Positions 1-8,994 are shown, counted from the first letter of the stretch. The stretch is DNA of 30,631 nt from G020354785 sp965602045 (GCA_965602045.1 CBFCXR010000011.1:1-30631); one strand, 5' to 3'. The notes: generated by a model not told the origin, from the letters alone. Numbers and translations: made by a program.

Positions 1-10
1 TTTGCTTTTG

Positions 11-85
11 TGGGCGTTACTGGAGTCGAACCAGTGACCCCCTGCTTGTAAGGCAGGTGCTCTGAACCAACTGAGCTAAACGCCC
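11..85 (-). tRNA. tRNA-Val (anticodon UAC)
   Basis: Read on the minus strand the segment folds into a full cloverleaf. The acceptor stem is GGGCGTT/AACGCCC, the D arm has GCTC/GAGC, the anticodon stem is CCTGC/GCAGG around the loop CTTACAA, the variable loop has 5 nt, and the T arm is ACTGG-TTCGACT-CCAGT. The central triplet TAC is the valine anticodon. Position 11 gives the discriminator A. CCA is not encoded, so it must be added after transcription. Confidence 0.96.
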
Positions 86-113
86 GACAATTAACGTCTT
101 TAAAAAACGAGTG

Positions 114-144
114 CAAATATAAAGGATTTTTTTTAATGTTAAAA
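114..144 (-). promoter_or_regulatory. Bacteroidota-type promoter for tRNA-Val
   Basis: The minus strand carries TATATTTG (positions 114-121), a perfect match to the Bacteroidota -7 consensus TAnnTTTG. A TTTT (141-144) lies 19 nt upstream where TTTG is expected. Transcription would start near 107, about 20 nt before the tRNA. This suggests the tRNA has its own promoter and is not only read through from folC. No experimental start site is available. Confidence 0.4.
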
Positions 145-149
145 AAATA

Positions 150-1454
150 CTATCCTTTTTCTAATTTTAAATAATCCGCTACAATATATGTGCTTCCTCC
201 AATAAAAATCATATCATTTTCATGTGCTGAAGATCTTGCTGCATTATATGCCTCTCTCACCGTATAGTATGATTTTCCTTTTAAATTATATTTTTTCGAT
301 TTTTTTAAAATTATCCTTTCATCCAGTGCCCTGGGAATATCAGCTTTTGTAAAATAATAAGAAGCATCCTTTGGAAAAACCTTAAGAAATTCATCGATAT
401 TTTTGTCTTTTACAAAGCCTAATATCAAATGTAATCTACTGTAAGGTGTATTTTCCAACTGTGAAATAACTGACTTAAATCCTTCCTGATTATGAGCCGT
501 ATCACATACAATCCTGGGATTATAATCCATTAATTGCCATCGGCCATACAAACCAGTATTACTGATAACTCTTTCTAATCCATTGTAAATATCCATATTA
601 TCAATTCCAAGTCCGTTTTCTCTTAATAAATCTATGCATGCTAATGCTGTAACTACATTCTTTCCCTGACATGAACCTAAAAGATCCGTTTTTAGTCCAT
701 TATAAAATATTTGCTTTTCTTTTTCCACATTAAATATTTGCTTTTCATCAGAAGAATAAAAGCCATAATCGATAGAGTATATCTGATCTGCAAAAACAAT
801 TGGGGATGATTTATCCTCTGCAGCCTTTAAAAAAACACTGTTTATTTGAGAGCTTGATTCTCCTATTATCACAGGTACTGAATCTTTAATTATGCCGGCC
901 TTTTCGTAAGCAATCTTATCCAGGCTATTCCCCAGAAAATCCATATGATCAAAACCAATGTTTGTTATAACTGAAAATAAAGGTGTTATAATGTTTGTAG
1001 AGTCAAGCCTTCCTCCCAATCCTACTTCAATAATCGCTATATCAACCTTTTTGCTGGCAAAATAGTCAAATGCCATGAATACGGACATTTCAAAAAATGA
1101 AGGTTGCGTATTTCTGAAGAAAGCCATGTTTTTCATGACAAATTTCACGATATATTCTTCCGGTATCAATTTGCCATTAATTTTTATTCTTTCCCTGAAA
1201 TCAATTAAGTGGGGAGATGTGTGTAATCCTACTACATATCCGGCATTCTGTAATACAGACGCAAGCATATGGCAAACTGAACCTTTTCCATTTGTTCCGC
1301 CAACATGAACTGTTTTATATTTTTTATGCGGACTTTCAAAGTGTTTGTCAAGTTTGTAAGTATTTTCAAGATTTGCTTTATAGGCTGCCCCTCCGGTTCG
1401 TTGATACAATGGCAACTGGTTATATAGATAATCGACTGTTTCCTGATAGTTCAT
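150..1454 (-). CDS. folC: Dihydrofolate synthase / folylpolyglutamate synthase FolC
   Basis: Cytosolic Mur-ligase-family enzyme that adds glutamate to dihydropteroate (dihydrofolate synthase) and to tetrahydrofolates (folylpolyglutamate synthase), using ATP. At 434 aa it is of normal length for the family. The P-loop GTNGKGS is at residues 53-59 within HVGGTNGKGSV, followed by the folate-site region TSPHLIDFRERI and the GLGGRLDSTN motif that is very characteristic of FolC. The C-terminal half carries the typical CDTAHN and GFVKDKN segments. The ATG start at 1454 gives the usual N-terminus. It lies 46 nt downstream of the nitroreductase on the same strand, so the two may be co-transcribed. Whether both activities are present cannot be read from the sequence, but a single copy of this type is normally bifunctional. 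Confidence 0.95.
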   Translation of the reverse strand: MNYQETVDYLYNQLPLYQRTGGAAYKANLENTYKLDKHFESPHKKYKTVHVGGTNGKGSVCHMLASVLQNAGYVVGLHTSPHLIDFRERIKINGKLIPEEYIVKFVMKNMAFFRNTQPSFFEMSVFMAFDYFASKKVDIAIIEVGLGGRLDSTNIITPLFSVITNIGFDHMDFLGNSLDKIAYEKAGIIKDSVPVIIGESSSQINSVFLKAAEDKSSPIVFADQIYSIDYGFYSSDEKQIFNVEKEKQIFYNGLKTDLLGSCQGKNVVTALACIDLLRENGLGIDNMDIYNGLERVISNTGLYGRWQLMDYNPRIVCDTAHNQEGFKSVISQLENTPYSRLHLILGFVKDKNIDEFLKVFPKDASYYFTKADIPRALDERIILKKSKKYNLKGKSYYTVREAYNAARSSAHENDMIFIGGSTYIVADYLKLEKG

Positions 1455-1500
1455 ATGAAGAGAGGGCTCAAATTTAACACACTTTCACAGGGTAATTAAA

Positions 1501-2010
1501 TTACCATTTTTCGTAATGTATTTTTTCTTTTTTAAATCGATCAGGGAATTCTTTTTTCTCTCCGGGATATCCTATAGAGATTATTGAGAAAGGTTTCACA
1601 TGTGCAGGAAGATTAAAAAGTCTATGAACTGCTGTTACCCTGTTTTCCCTGGGATAAAGTCCGACCCATACTGCCCCAAGGCCTGTTCCGTGAGCTGCAA
1701 GAAGTATATTCTGCGTAGCTGCAGAACAATCTACAGGTCCGTAACCAACATCATGCTGCAGAGTCTCATCCCAGCATACTAATATTGCAACGCTGGAACT
1801 TTCCAACATCTGTGCGCTTCGATGAATCTCTATTATTTCATTTATAACTTGTTTGTCTCTGAAAACTATAAAATGCCAGGATTGTTTATTTACTGCAGAA
1901 GGTGCGTACATACCTGCTTTAAGGAGTATTTCCACCTGAGAGTCAGTAACTTTTTCATCCGTATATTTTCTTATGCTCCGTCTATGTAATATTGTTTCAA
2001 TTATATCCAT
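1501..2010 (-). CDS. Nitroreductase family protein (FMN-dependent)
   Basis: Small flavin oxidoreductase of the nitroreductase superfamily, 169 aa. These enzymes bind FMN as homodimers and reduce nitro, quinone or enone compounds with NAD(P)H; the physiological substrate here is unknown. The N-terminus has the hallmark RRSIRKY (about residues 10-16) that contacts the FMN phosphate. It is followed by APSAVNKQSW (the APSxxNxQ flavin-contact motif), and the C-terminal part has GTGLGAVWVG with a late GYPGEKKE segment, all typical of the compact subfamily common in Bacteroidota and Clostridia. It is upstream of folC on the same strand; nothing links the two functionally. Confidence 0.9.
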   Translation of the reverse strand: MDIIETILHRRSIRKYTDEKVTDSQVEILLKAGMYAPSAVNKQSWHFIVFRDKQVINEIIEIHRSAQMLESSSVAILVCWDETLQHDVGYGPVDCSAATQNILLAAHGTGLGAVWVGLYPRENRVTAVHRLFNLPAHVKPFSIISIGYPGEKKEFPDRFKKEKIHYEKW

Positions 2011-2113
2011 GGATTAGTAGTTTGAAGAAATTATTAAAATATTATTTAGCATTAAATTTCACAGTTTAAAATAAAATTTTCAGGGAAAAAAGGTATTTCT
2101 TTGTAAGATTTAA

Positions 2114-2121
2114 CAAATATA
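2114..2121 (-). promoter_or_regulatory. Possible -7 box for the nitroreductase gene
   Basis: TATATTTG on the minus strand matches the Bacteroidota -7 consensus perfectly and faces the nitroreductase gene. The implied leader is about 95 nt. No good -33 TTTG lies 19-21 nt further upstream, so the call is weak. It sits in the 157-nt divergent region between the nitroreductase and phoH genes. Confidence 0.28.
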
Positions 2122-2167
2122 AAATAATAAAAATTATTAAATTTAAAGCAGCACTAAATTAATTAAT

Positions 2168-3496
2168 ATGGGACAGAAAAAGAAGATATTTGTTTTAGAT
2201 ACAAATGTTTTACTTCACGATTACAGATGTATTTATACTTTTCAGAATAATGATGTTGTGATACCTATAACTGTTCTGGAAGAACTTGACAGGTTCAAAA
2301 GAGGCAATGACATATTAAATTTTCATGCACGGGAGTTTACCAGGGAACTCAATAAATTATCAGGTGACGGTTTGTTTGATGAAGGAGTTTCACTCGGTAA
2401 AGGTAAAGGTAAATTAACGATTGAAACTGGTAAGCCTTTTTCCAATGTTATTAAGGAATCATTTCCTGAGAATTCTGCTGACCATCGCATCCTTGCCATA
2501 GCTGAGCATACACAAAAAAATAAAAACGGGAAATCTGTCATTTTAATTTCCAAGGATATAAATTTAAGAATGAAAGCCAAATCGATAGGTATTTTGTCAC
2601 AGGACTATGAGAGCGATAAGGTACAGAACATTGCAGATATATATAAAAATATTAGTGTGGTTGAAAATATTGATGATAATTTAATCTCCAGGCTTTATGA
2701 CAATTCCGAAGGTGTTGCGTTAGAAGAGTTTAATCTGAAAACTAAACCAGGACCCAATCAATATTTTATTCTTAAGGGCAACTCTTCAAGTGCATTGGTC
2801 CATTACGATCCTAACAATACTTTAATGAGCAGAGTAATAAAACAAAGGACTTACGGAATTGATCCAAGAAATGCAGAGCAGACGTTTGCACTTGATGCTC
2901 TTCTCCGGGATGACATTTTACTTGTTTCATTAACCGGCAAAGCCGGAACAGGAAAAACTCTTCTGGGACTTGCAGCAGCTATTCAACAACGCCAAAAATA
3001 TGCTCAAATATTTCTGGCCAGGCCTATTATCTCTTTAGCAAACAGAGATATCGGCTTTCTCCCCGGGAATGTGAACGAAAAGATCGAGCCATATATGCAA
3101 CCTCTGTTTGACAATCTTGATGTTATAAAAAACAAGTTCAGCCAAACCAGTAAGGAATATCAGAAAATAGAGGAAATGCAAAAAGACGAGAAACTGATAA
3201 TAACTCCATTAGCCTATATTCGTGGGCGAAGTCTTTCGCGCATATATTTTATTGTTGATGAAGCCCAGAATCTTACTCCTCATGAAGTTAAGACAATAAT
3301 TACAAGAGCCGGCGAAGGAACAAAAATGATTTTTACAGGAGATATTGAACAGATTGATTCACCATATCTGGATGATAAATCAAATGGATTAAGCTATCTT
3401 ACAGATAAAATGAAGGGTCAGAATATCTTTGCTCATGTGCACCTGATAAAGGGCGAAAGAAGTTATTTGGCCGATCTTGCTAGTAATCTCCTATAA
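2168..3496 (+). CDS. phoH: PhoH family protein with N-terminal PIN domain
   Basis: Two-domain protein of 442 aa. Residues about 5-150 form a PIN nuclease domain, with the acidic VLDTN (D11) and the LEELDRFK region. Residues about 225-442 form a PhoH-type ATPase with Walker A GKAGTGKT (257-264) and Walker B VDEAQ (D364, E365), followed by the conserved FTGDIEQID. The family is known as PhoH2 and is reported to couple sequence-specific RNase and RNA helicase activity; which RNA is targeted here is unknown. It is the first gene of a plus-strand run with the phosphohistidine phosphatase (41-nt gap) and ppk1. No Shine-Dalgarno sequence precedes the ATG, which is common in this phylum. Confidence 0.93.
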   Translation: MGQKKKIFVLDTNVLLHDYRCIYTFQNNDVVIPITVLEELDRFKRGNDILNFHAREFTRELNKLSGDGLFDEGVSLGKGKGKLTIETGKPFSNVIKESFPENSADHRILAIAEHTQKNKNGKSVILISKDINLRMKAKSIGILSQDYESDKVQNIADIYKNISVVENIDDNLISRLYDNSEGVALEEFNLKTKPGPNQYFILKGNSSSALVHYDPNNTLMSRVIKQRTYGIDPRNAEQTFALDALLRDDILLVSLTGKAGTGKTLLGLAAAIQQRQKYAQIFLARPIISLANRDIGFLPGNVNEKIEPYMQPLFDNLDVIKNKFSQTSKEYQKIEEMQKDEKLIITPLAYIRGRSLSRIYFIVDEAQNLTPHEVKTIITRAGEGTKMIFTGDIEQIDSPYLDDKSNGLSYLTDKMKGQNIFAHVHLIKGERSYLADLASNLL

Positions 3497-3537
3497 ATTT
3501 ATTTAATTTGTAAAATATAATCCAATAAACAGGACTC

Positions 3538-4056
3538 ATGAAAAACAAAAAAACCTTACACATAGTGAGACATGCCAAATCAAGCTGGGAATATGAGAAT
3601 ATTTCAGATATCGACAGACCACTAAAACTTAAGGGAATTAAGAATGCCTATGAAATGGCGAGAAGAATGAAATTAAGAAATGAGTTACCTGATTTAATTA
3701 TCGCAAGTCCTGCTAATAGAGCCTTCCATACTGCTGCAATTTTCACCCGTGTATTTGAGTTGATGTTTAAAAATTTGATAATTGATGAAAATCTTTATAC
3801 TTCTGATGAGGAAACCATCCTTAATTTAATTAGAGGTACTGATAATTCTGTTTCATCGTTAATGATTTTTGGGCATAATCCGGATTTTACAAATTTTGCT
3901 AATATTTATGTTAAGAATGCAATACTTAATATTCCTACTTCAGGAATTGTTACACTTATTTTCGATATTGATAGCTGGGAAAATATTCATCGTAATAAAC
4001 TGGTCTCAGAAAAGTTTGATTTCCCAAAAAAGAGCTTACAAGTAGAATCTTTGTAA
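3538..4056 (+). CDS. SixA-like histidine phosphatase
   Basis: Compact histidine-phosphatase superfamily protein, 172 aa. The catalytic RHA motif (R11, H12, in HIVRHAKSSW) is at the very N-terminus, SPANRA carries a second phosphate-binding Arg (R61), and FGHNP provides the second catalytic His (H113). This arrangement, without the cap domain of larger phosphoglycerate mutases, matches SixA-type phosphatases, which can remove phosphate from histidine phosphotransfer proteins. The substrate here is not known. It lies between phoH and ppk1 on the same strand (gaps of 41 and 59 nt), a position that would also fit a role in phosphate or polyphosphate metabolism. Confidence 0.88.
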   Translation: MKNKKTLHIVRHAKSSWEYENISDIDRPLKLKGIKNAYEMARRMKLRNELPDLIIASPANRAFHTAAIFTRVFELMFKNLIIDENLYTSDEETILNLIRGTDNSVSSLMIFGHNPDFTNFANIYVKNAILNIPTSGIVTLIFDIDSWENIHRNKLVSEKFDFPKKSLQVESL

Positions 4057-4115
4057 GTACTAACCATAAATATCTAGGTGCTTTTTGTCTTTATCTTTGA
4101 ATTAAGGGTTAATTT

Positions 4116-6176
4116 ATGCGAAAACAAAATAAAATAATAAACCGGGAAATAAGTTGGCTATCATTCAATGAAAGAGTTTTACAGGAAGCTCAGGATACTG
4201 ATGTTCCTTTGATTGAGCGGATAAGGTTTTTAGGAATTTTTTCAAATAACCTTGATGAATTTTTTAAAGTCAGGGTGGCCACTATTAAGCGAATGCTTGA
4301 TATTCAGATAGGTTCAAAAAGTGTAGAAGGTGAAAAGCCAAACCAATTAATGAATAAGATTCAGAAAATGGTGATCAGACTTCAAAATAAATTTGAATTT
4401 ACTTTTCAGAATATACTCATGGAACTTGAGAAAGAAGACATTTATATTACCAATGAAAAAGAATTGAATTCGTCACAGGAAATATATGTAAAAAAGTATT
4501 TCAAAGAAAATGTTTTACCCTTACTGTCTCCCATTATGCTCCAAAATGTAGATAAATTTCCTTATCTTAAGGACAAGTCAATTTATCTGGCCACAAAGCT
4601 TACAAGTTCAAATCCTGCTATGGAAAAAGAATATGCAATTATTGAAGTACCTACTGATATACTGCCAAGGTTTGTTATAATACCGTCAGAAAATCCCAGA
4701 AAATTTATAATATTGCTGGAAGACATTATTAGATATTCCTTAAAGGATTTATTTTCTATTTTACGTTTTGATGCATATGAAGCATGGATAATCAAATTAA
4801 CAAGGGATGCAGAACTTGATATGGATAACGATGTATCAAAAAGTTTTCTGGAGCTGATTTCAAAAGGAGTAAGTGGCAGAATAAGCGGTCAGCCGGTAAG
4901 ATTTGTATTTGACAACAGTATCGCCAAAGACTTGATGGAAACCATAATTGAAAGACTCAGTCTGGAAGAAGATGACAATCTAATACCCGGAGGGAGATAT
5001 CATAACTTTAAAGATTTCATAAGTTTCCCAAATGTAGGAGGGAATCACCTTGTTTACAAAAAGGATATTCCTGTCGGACACTACCTGATTGATGATAATA
5101 AAAGTATCCTGGAAGCAATCGCTAAAAAGGATCTTATGGTACATGCCCCTTACCAGGACTTTAATATTTTTATTAGCCTGCTTCAACAGGCTTCAATTGA
5201 TCCTTACGTAAAGGAAATATCACTCACTGTTTACCGTGTTGCCCGAAATTCCAAGGTTATGAATTCGTTGATTACTGCTGCACGAAACGGTAAAACTGTT
5301 AATGTAATAATTGAATTACAGGCCAGATTTGATGAAGAGGCAAATATTTATTGGTCGCGTCAACTTGAAGAGGCAGGCGCTAATGTATATTTCGGGATCC
5401 CTAATCTTAAAGTTCATTCCAAACTGGCATATATATCAAGGCAGGAAGATAAAAAAATTACCAATTATTCCTGTGTTAGTACAGGTAATTTTCATGAAGG
5501 CAATGCAGCGGTTTATTCCGACTTAATACTATTTACTTCTGACAAGAGAATAACCAGTGAAGTAAAAAGAGTATTTAACTTTTTTGCAAACACTTACAAA
5601 AACTATACATACAGATATTTGATAGCTTCGCCTCTCAATATGCGAAAAAAAATGTATGCATTAATTGATAATGAAATAAAAAATGCGAAAGCCGGAAAAA
5701 AAGCTTACATAATAATTAAAATAAATAACCTTGTTGATAAGGACATAATTTATAGACTTTACCAGGCAAATAATGCAGGTGTTAAAATAAAACTTATTAT
5801 ACGTGGTATTTGTTCATTGATACCTGGTATCGAAGGGATGAGTGAAAACATAACTGCAATAAGCATTGTAGATAAGTATCTTGAGCATTCAAGAATACTA
5901 ATATTCTGCAATGGAGGTAATGAGTTGTATTTTATCACATCAGCTGATTTAATGGCAAGGAACCTTGACAGGAGGATAGAAATTACATGCCCGATTTATG
6001 ACAAGGAAATTCAGCAGGAACTTAAAGATCTTATTAACATTCAGCTCAAGGATAATGTCAAAGCGAGAATTATAAATGAGGAACAGGATAACACATATCT
6101 CAAATCGAATTCCAGGAAAAAGCGACGTTCCCAGGTAGAACTATATAAATATTATTCAAAGAAATTAAAGGAATAA
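4116..6176 (+). CDS. ppk1: Polyphosphate kinase Ppk1
   Basis: Polyphosphate kinase of 686 aa, the normal length for Ppk1, which reversibly makes polyphosphate from ATP at the inner face of the membrane. All four regions are recognisable: an N domain starting NREISWLSFNERVLQEA; the head domain; and two phospholipase-D-like C domains with ELQARFDEEANI, KVHSK (H434, equal to the autophosphorylated H435 of E. coli), SLIPG and YLEHSR. One oddity is that the residue aligned with E. coli H454 is Cys453 (in YSCVSTGNF), and the following segment reads HEGNAAVYSD instead of NEKTARLYTD. The gene is intact and otherwise well conserved. It ends a run with phoH and the SixA-like gene. The ATG follows an AGGGTTAATTT stretch. 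Confidence 0.95.
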   Translation: MRKQNKIINREISWLSFNERVLQEAQDTDVPLIERIRFLGIFSNNLDEFFKVRVATIKRMLDIQIGSKSVEGEKPNQLMNKIQKMVIRLQNKFEFTFQNILMELEKEDIYITNEKELNSSQEIYVKKYFKENVLPLLSPIMLQNVDKFPYLKDKSIYLATKLTSSNPAMEKEYAIIEVPTDILPRFVIIPSENPRKFIILLEDIIRYSLKDLFSILRFDAYEAWIIKLTRDAELDMDNDVSKSFLELISKGVSGRISGQPVRFVFDNSIAKDLMETIIERLSLEEDDNLIPGGRYHNFKDFISFPNVGGNHLVYKKDIPVGHYLIDDNKSILEAIAKKDLMVHAPYQDFNIFISLLQQASIDPYVKEISLTVYRVARNSKVMNSLITAARNGKTVNVIIELQARFDEEANIYWSRQLEEAGANVYFGIPNLKVHSKLAYISRQEDKKITNYSCVSTGNFHEGNAAVYSDLILFTSDKRITSEVKRVFNFFANTYKNYTYRYLIASPLNMRKKMYALIDNEIKNAKAGKKAYIIIKINNLVDKDIIYRLYQANNAGVKIKLIIRGICSLIPGIEGMSENITAISIVDKYLEHSRILIFCNGGNELYFITSADLMARNLDRRIEITCPIYDKEIQQELKDLINIQLKDNVKARIINEEQDNTYLKSNSRKKRRSQVELYKYYSKKLKE

Positions 6177-6207
6177 CTAAATAATTCGTTCTTCAACCTA
6201 TATTTTA

Positions 6208-6215
6208 TATTTTTG
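6208..6215 (+). promoter_or_regulatory. Possible -7 box for the IMPase-acyltransferase-GT2 run
   Basis: TATTTTTG fits the TAnnTTTG consensus, 29 nt upstream of the ATG at 6245, in the 68-nt gap after ppk1. The -33 position reads GTTCTTC, which is poor. It suggests a new transcript begins here and that the IMPase gene is not simply the tail of the ppk1 run. Confidence 0.35.
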
Positions 6216-6244
6216 CCCCCATTATTTATTGTAATCTTTTGACT

Positions 6245-7039
6245 ATGAATTATGAATATCTTTGTAATCAGACAATAGAACTTGCTAAAGAAGTTGGTGA
6301 TTACATTTTGCAGAAACGGGGGAGTATTATTAACCAGGAAATCGAAACTAAAGGTAAGCACAATTTTGTAACTGAAGTGGATAAATTCGCTGAAGAGAAG
6401 TTAATTAACGGGCTGGGTAAATTAATAACCACATCGGGATTTATTGCAGAAGAAGGTACTAATACAAAGATAGGAGAAAAGTATAACTGGATAATAGATC
6501 CACTTGACGGAACGACAAATTACATTCATGGAGCACCACCTTTTGCAATAAGTATAGCCTTGATGGAAGATGATAAATTGGCTATTGGAGTTATTCTTGA
6601 GATAACATATAACGAATGTTTTTATGCTTTTAAAGATAGCCCGGCCTTTTTAGACGGAAAGGAAATTAAAGTATCCTCAACTAAAACGGTAAACGATTCC
6701 TTAATTGCTACGGGCTTCCCATACCATAATTTTCAGCGGCTCAAACCATTCATGGAAACTTTGGACTATTTTTTTAATAATTCTCATGGAGTCCGCAGGT
6801 TAGGTTCGGCAGCAACTGATTTGGCATATGTAGCATGTGGCCGTTATGATGCTTTTTATGAATATAATCTGAATCCGTGGGATGTGGCAGCAGGTTCTTT
6901 TATTTTGAAACAGGCTGGGGGAAAATTAGCTGATTTTAAAGGAGGAACAAACTACATTTTCGGAAAAGAGATGGTGGCAACTAACAGTAAAATATTTGAA
7001 GAATTTCTTGGAATAGTTGGTAAACTTATGAATAAATGA
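6245..7039 (+). CDS. Inositol monophosphatase family protein (SuhB-like)
   Basis: Mg2+-dependent sugar-phosphate phosphatase fold, about 264 aa from the ATG. Metal-binding motifs are in order: TEVDKFAEE, then E69 in AEEGT, then DPLDGTTNYIHG (D85, D88), then NPWDVAAG near the C-terminus, where the WD pair is the last metal ligand. The family hydrolyses inositol-1-phosphate and related compounds; some members act on 3'-phosphoadenosine phosphate or fructose bisphosphate, and the substrate cannot be assigned here. An in-frame TTG lies two codons earlier (6239), but the ATG at 6245 is the more likely start. It is followed 39 nt later by the lipid acyltransferase gene. Confidence 0.9.
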   Translation: MNYEYLCNQTIELAKEVGDYILQKRGSIINQEIETKGKHNFVTEVDKFAEEKLINGLGKLITTSGFIAEEGTNTKIGEKYNWIIDPLDGTTNYIHGAPPFAISIALMEDDKLAIGVILEITYNECFYAFKDSPAFLDGKEIKVSSTKTVNDSLIATGFPYHNFQRLKPFMETLDYFFNNSHGVRRLGSAATDLAYVACGRYDAFYEYNLNPWDVAAGSFILKQAGGKLADFKGGTNYIFGKEMVATNSKIFEEFLGIVGKLMNK

Positions 7040-7078
7040 AATCTTTGGATTATAAATAATTTATTTTACCGGAAGTCC

Positions 7079-7957
7079 ATGATAAAAATTATATATAAAT
7101 TATTTTACATACCATTCTGGCTATTTGCATTACTACCGCTAAGAATTCTCTATTTAAAATCCGATTTTTTATATTTTTTAATTTATTATATAATTAGATA
7201 TAGGAAAAAGGTTGTATACAAAAATCTTAAAAATTCTTTTCCTGAAAAATCTGAAAAAGAAATTACAATAATTGCAAAAAAATTTTACAGGCATTTGTGT
7301 GATCTTTTTATTGAATCCGTTAAAATTATTCATCTTTCCAAGGAGCAATTAGATAAGAGAGTAAATTACACTAACGTTGAAATATTAAAAGATTTATTTG
7401 AAAGAAAAAAAGACATTGTTCTTGTATCCGGACACTATGGAAACTGGGAGTGGATGGTAAACCTTCAATTACAATTATTGCACAGGTTGCTGATTATTTA
7501 CCGCCCGTTAAATAATAAATTTGCTAATGAATTAGTCTTTAACATTCGGATTAAATTTGGTATTACAATGGTACCTATGAAAGAAATATTCAGGGAAGCA
7601 ATAAGATACAAACAAAAAAAAGAACTAATAACGGTATATTTTTTAGCTGATCAGCGGCCTCCCAGGCGAAATAAATTCTGGACAACTTTTTTGAATCAGG
7701 ATACTCCATTTTTTACCGGCTTTGAAATAATGGCAAAAAAGTTTAATATGGCTGTAATATATTTGAATCTTCAGAAGGTGGGGCGGGGATATTATGATGT
7801 CAAATTTGAGAAGTTATATGAAGACACAAAAGATGTACCTAATCTTGAAATTACAAAAAAAGTTGTGAAAACTATTGAAGATTCTATCATTAAAAATCCT
7901 GAATACTGGCTATGGTCTCATAACAGGTGGAAGCATAAAAGGGAAAATATTGAATAA
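7079..7957 (+). CDS. Lysophospholipid / lipid A acyltransferase (LpxL/HtrB family)
   Basis: Membrane-associated acyltransferase of 292 aa. It has a hydrophobic N-terminal anchor (about residues 5-40, PFWLFALLPLRILYL onward). The catalytic HX4E motif is in SGHYGNWEW (H119, E124), followed by YRPLNN and the DQRPP block, which are characteristic of the LpxL/LpxM family. WLWSHNRWKH at the C-terminus is the usual ending. These enzymes add secondary acyl chains to lipid A; in Bacteroidota some homologues instead make other lipids such as aminolipids, so the acceptor is uncertain. It sits 11 nt before the glycosyltransferase gene, suggesting one envelope-related transcript. Confidence 0.9.
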   Translation: MIKIIYKLFYIPFWLFALLPLRILYLKSDFLYFLIYYIIRYRKKVVYKNLKNSFPEKSEKEITIIAKKFYRHLCDLFIESVKIIHLSKEQLDKRVNYTNVEILKDLFERKKDIVLVSGHYGNWEWMVNLQLQLLHRLLIIYRPLNNKFANELVFNIRIKFGITMVPMKEIFREAIRYKQKKELITVYFLADQRPPRRNKFWTTFLNQDTPFFTGFEIMAKKFNMAVIYLNLQKVGRGYYDVKFEKLYEDTKDVPNLEITKKVVKTIEDSIIKNPEYWLWSHNRWKHKRENIE

Positions 7958-7968
7958 TTGAAAATGAT

Positions 7969-8994
7969 ATGAAGATGACTAAAGTAGCTATAGTTATTCT
8001 AAACTGGAACGGGAAAGAATATCTTGAAAGATTTTTACCCTCAGTTGTTGAATATTCTGACCAGTCATATTCAGAGATATATATTGCTGATAACCATTCT
8101 AGTGATGATTCAATTGATTTCATAAAGAAAAATTATCCTGAAATCCAGATTATTTCTTTTGATAATAATTATGGGTTTGCGCAAGGGTATGTTAAAGCAT
8201 TGGCTCAAATAAAATCAGAATATTACGTATTATTAAATTCTGATGTTGAGGTTACCAATCAATGGCTTTCAATAATTGAACTTATGGATAAGGATATGTC
8301 AATAGCGGCCGTTATGCCTAAAATAAGGTCATATAGTAATAAAAATTACTTTGAATACGCTGGCGCTGCGGGAGGTTTTATTGATAAATACGGATATCCC
8401 TTTTGCAGGGGCAGAATTCTAAATATGATTGAAAAGGATAATGGGCAATATAATGATTTGACAGAAATATTCTGGGCATCCGGAGCTTGTTTGTTTCTAA
8501 GATCCAAAGCATATTTTGAAGTAGGCGGACTTGATAAAGATTTTTTCGCACATATGGAGGAGATTGATCTCTGTTGGCGATTAAAAAAATCAGGTTATAA
8601 AATAGTATATTGCCCTGAAGCTACAGTTTATCACGTTGGCGGAGGAACATTGCCTAATAATACCCGGAGAAAATTATATCTTAATTACAGAAATAATCTT
8701 TTCTTATTATATAAGAATCTTCCTGATGATAACTTTTATCTAATAATAATCACAAGATTATTCTTAGATATCCTGTCTGCATTTGTTTACTTGTTTAGCT
8801 TATCCTTTAGCTTCTTTGCAGCAGTTATTATGGCTCACTTCTCGTATTACTTTTCTATAAGGACTCTTAAAAAGAAGAGGAAAGAAATAAACAGAAACAC
8901 AAAGGTATACATGCCAAATCACATTTATAAGAGCAGTATAATATATGACTTCTTCTTTAGAAAAAAAAGATACTTTAACCAGTTGAATTTTTAA
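7969..8994 (+). CDS. Family 2 glycosyltransferase (rhamnosyltransferase-like) with C-terminal membrane segment
   Basis: GT-A fold glycosyltransferase of 341 aa. It begins with VAIVILNWNGKEYL, has the metal-binding NSDVEV in the first 110 residues, and then the acceptor-site signature FFAHMEEIDLCWRLKKSGYK. This pattern resembles WbbL/rhamnosyltransferase-type enzymes that extend O-antigen or other surface glycans on the cytoplasmic face of the membrane. A strongly hydrophobic stretch (about 260-300) followed by basic KKKRKE suggests a membrane anchor near the C-terminus. Donor and acceptor sugars cannot be read from the sequence. Met1 and Met3 are both possible starts. The next gene is convergent. 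Confidence 0.9.
   Translation: MKMTKVAIVILNWNGKEYLERFLPSVVEYSDQSYSEIYIADNHSSDDSIDFIKKNYPEIQIISFDNNYGFAQGYVKALAQIKSEYYVLLNSDVEVTNQWLSIIELMDKDMSIAAVMPKIRSYSNKNYFEYAGAAGGFIDKYGYPFCRGRILNMIEKDNGQYNDLTEIFWASGACLFLRSKAYFEVGGLDKDFFAHMEEIDLCWRLKKSGYKIVYCPEATVYHVGGGTLPNNTRRKLYLNYRNNLFLLYKNLPDDNFYLIIITRLFLDILSAFVYLFSLSFSFFAAVIMAHFSYYFSIRTLKKKRKEINRNTKVYMPNHIYKSSIIYDFFFRKKRYFNQLNF

Noticed and set aside
1075..1477. Two plus-strand frames (77 and 86 codons) over folC
   Set aside because: They lie entirely opposite the well-conserved folC sequence and show no family features.
6239..6244. TTG start for the inositol monophosphatase family gene
   Set aside because: It adds only two residues and an ATG follows immediately in frame, so the ATG is preferred.
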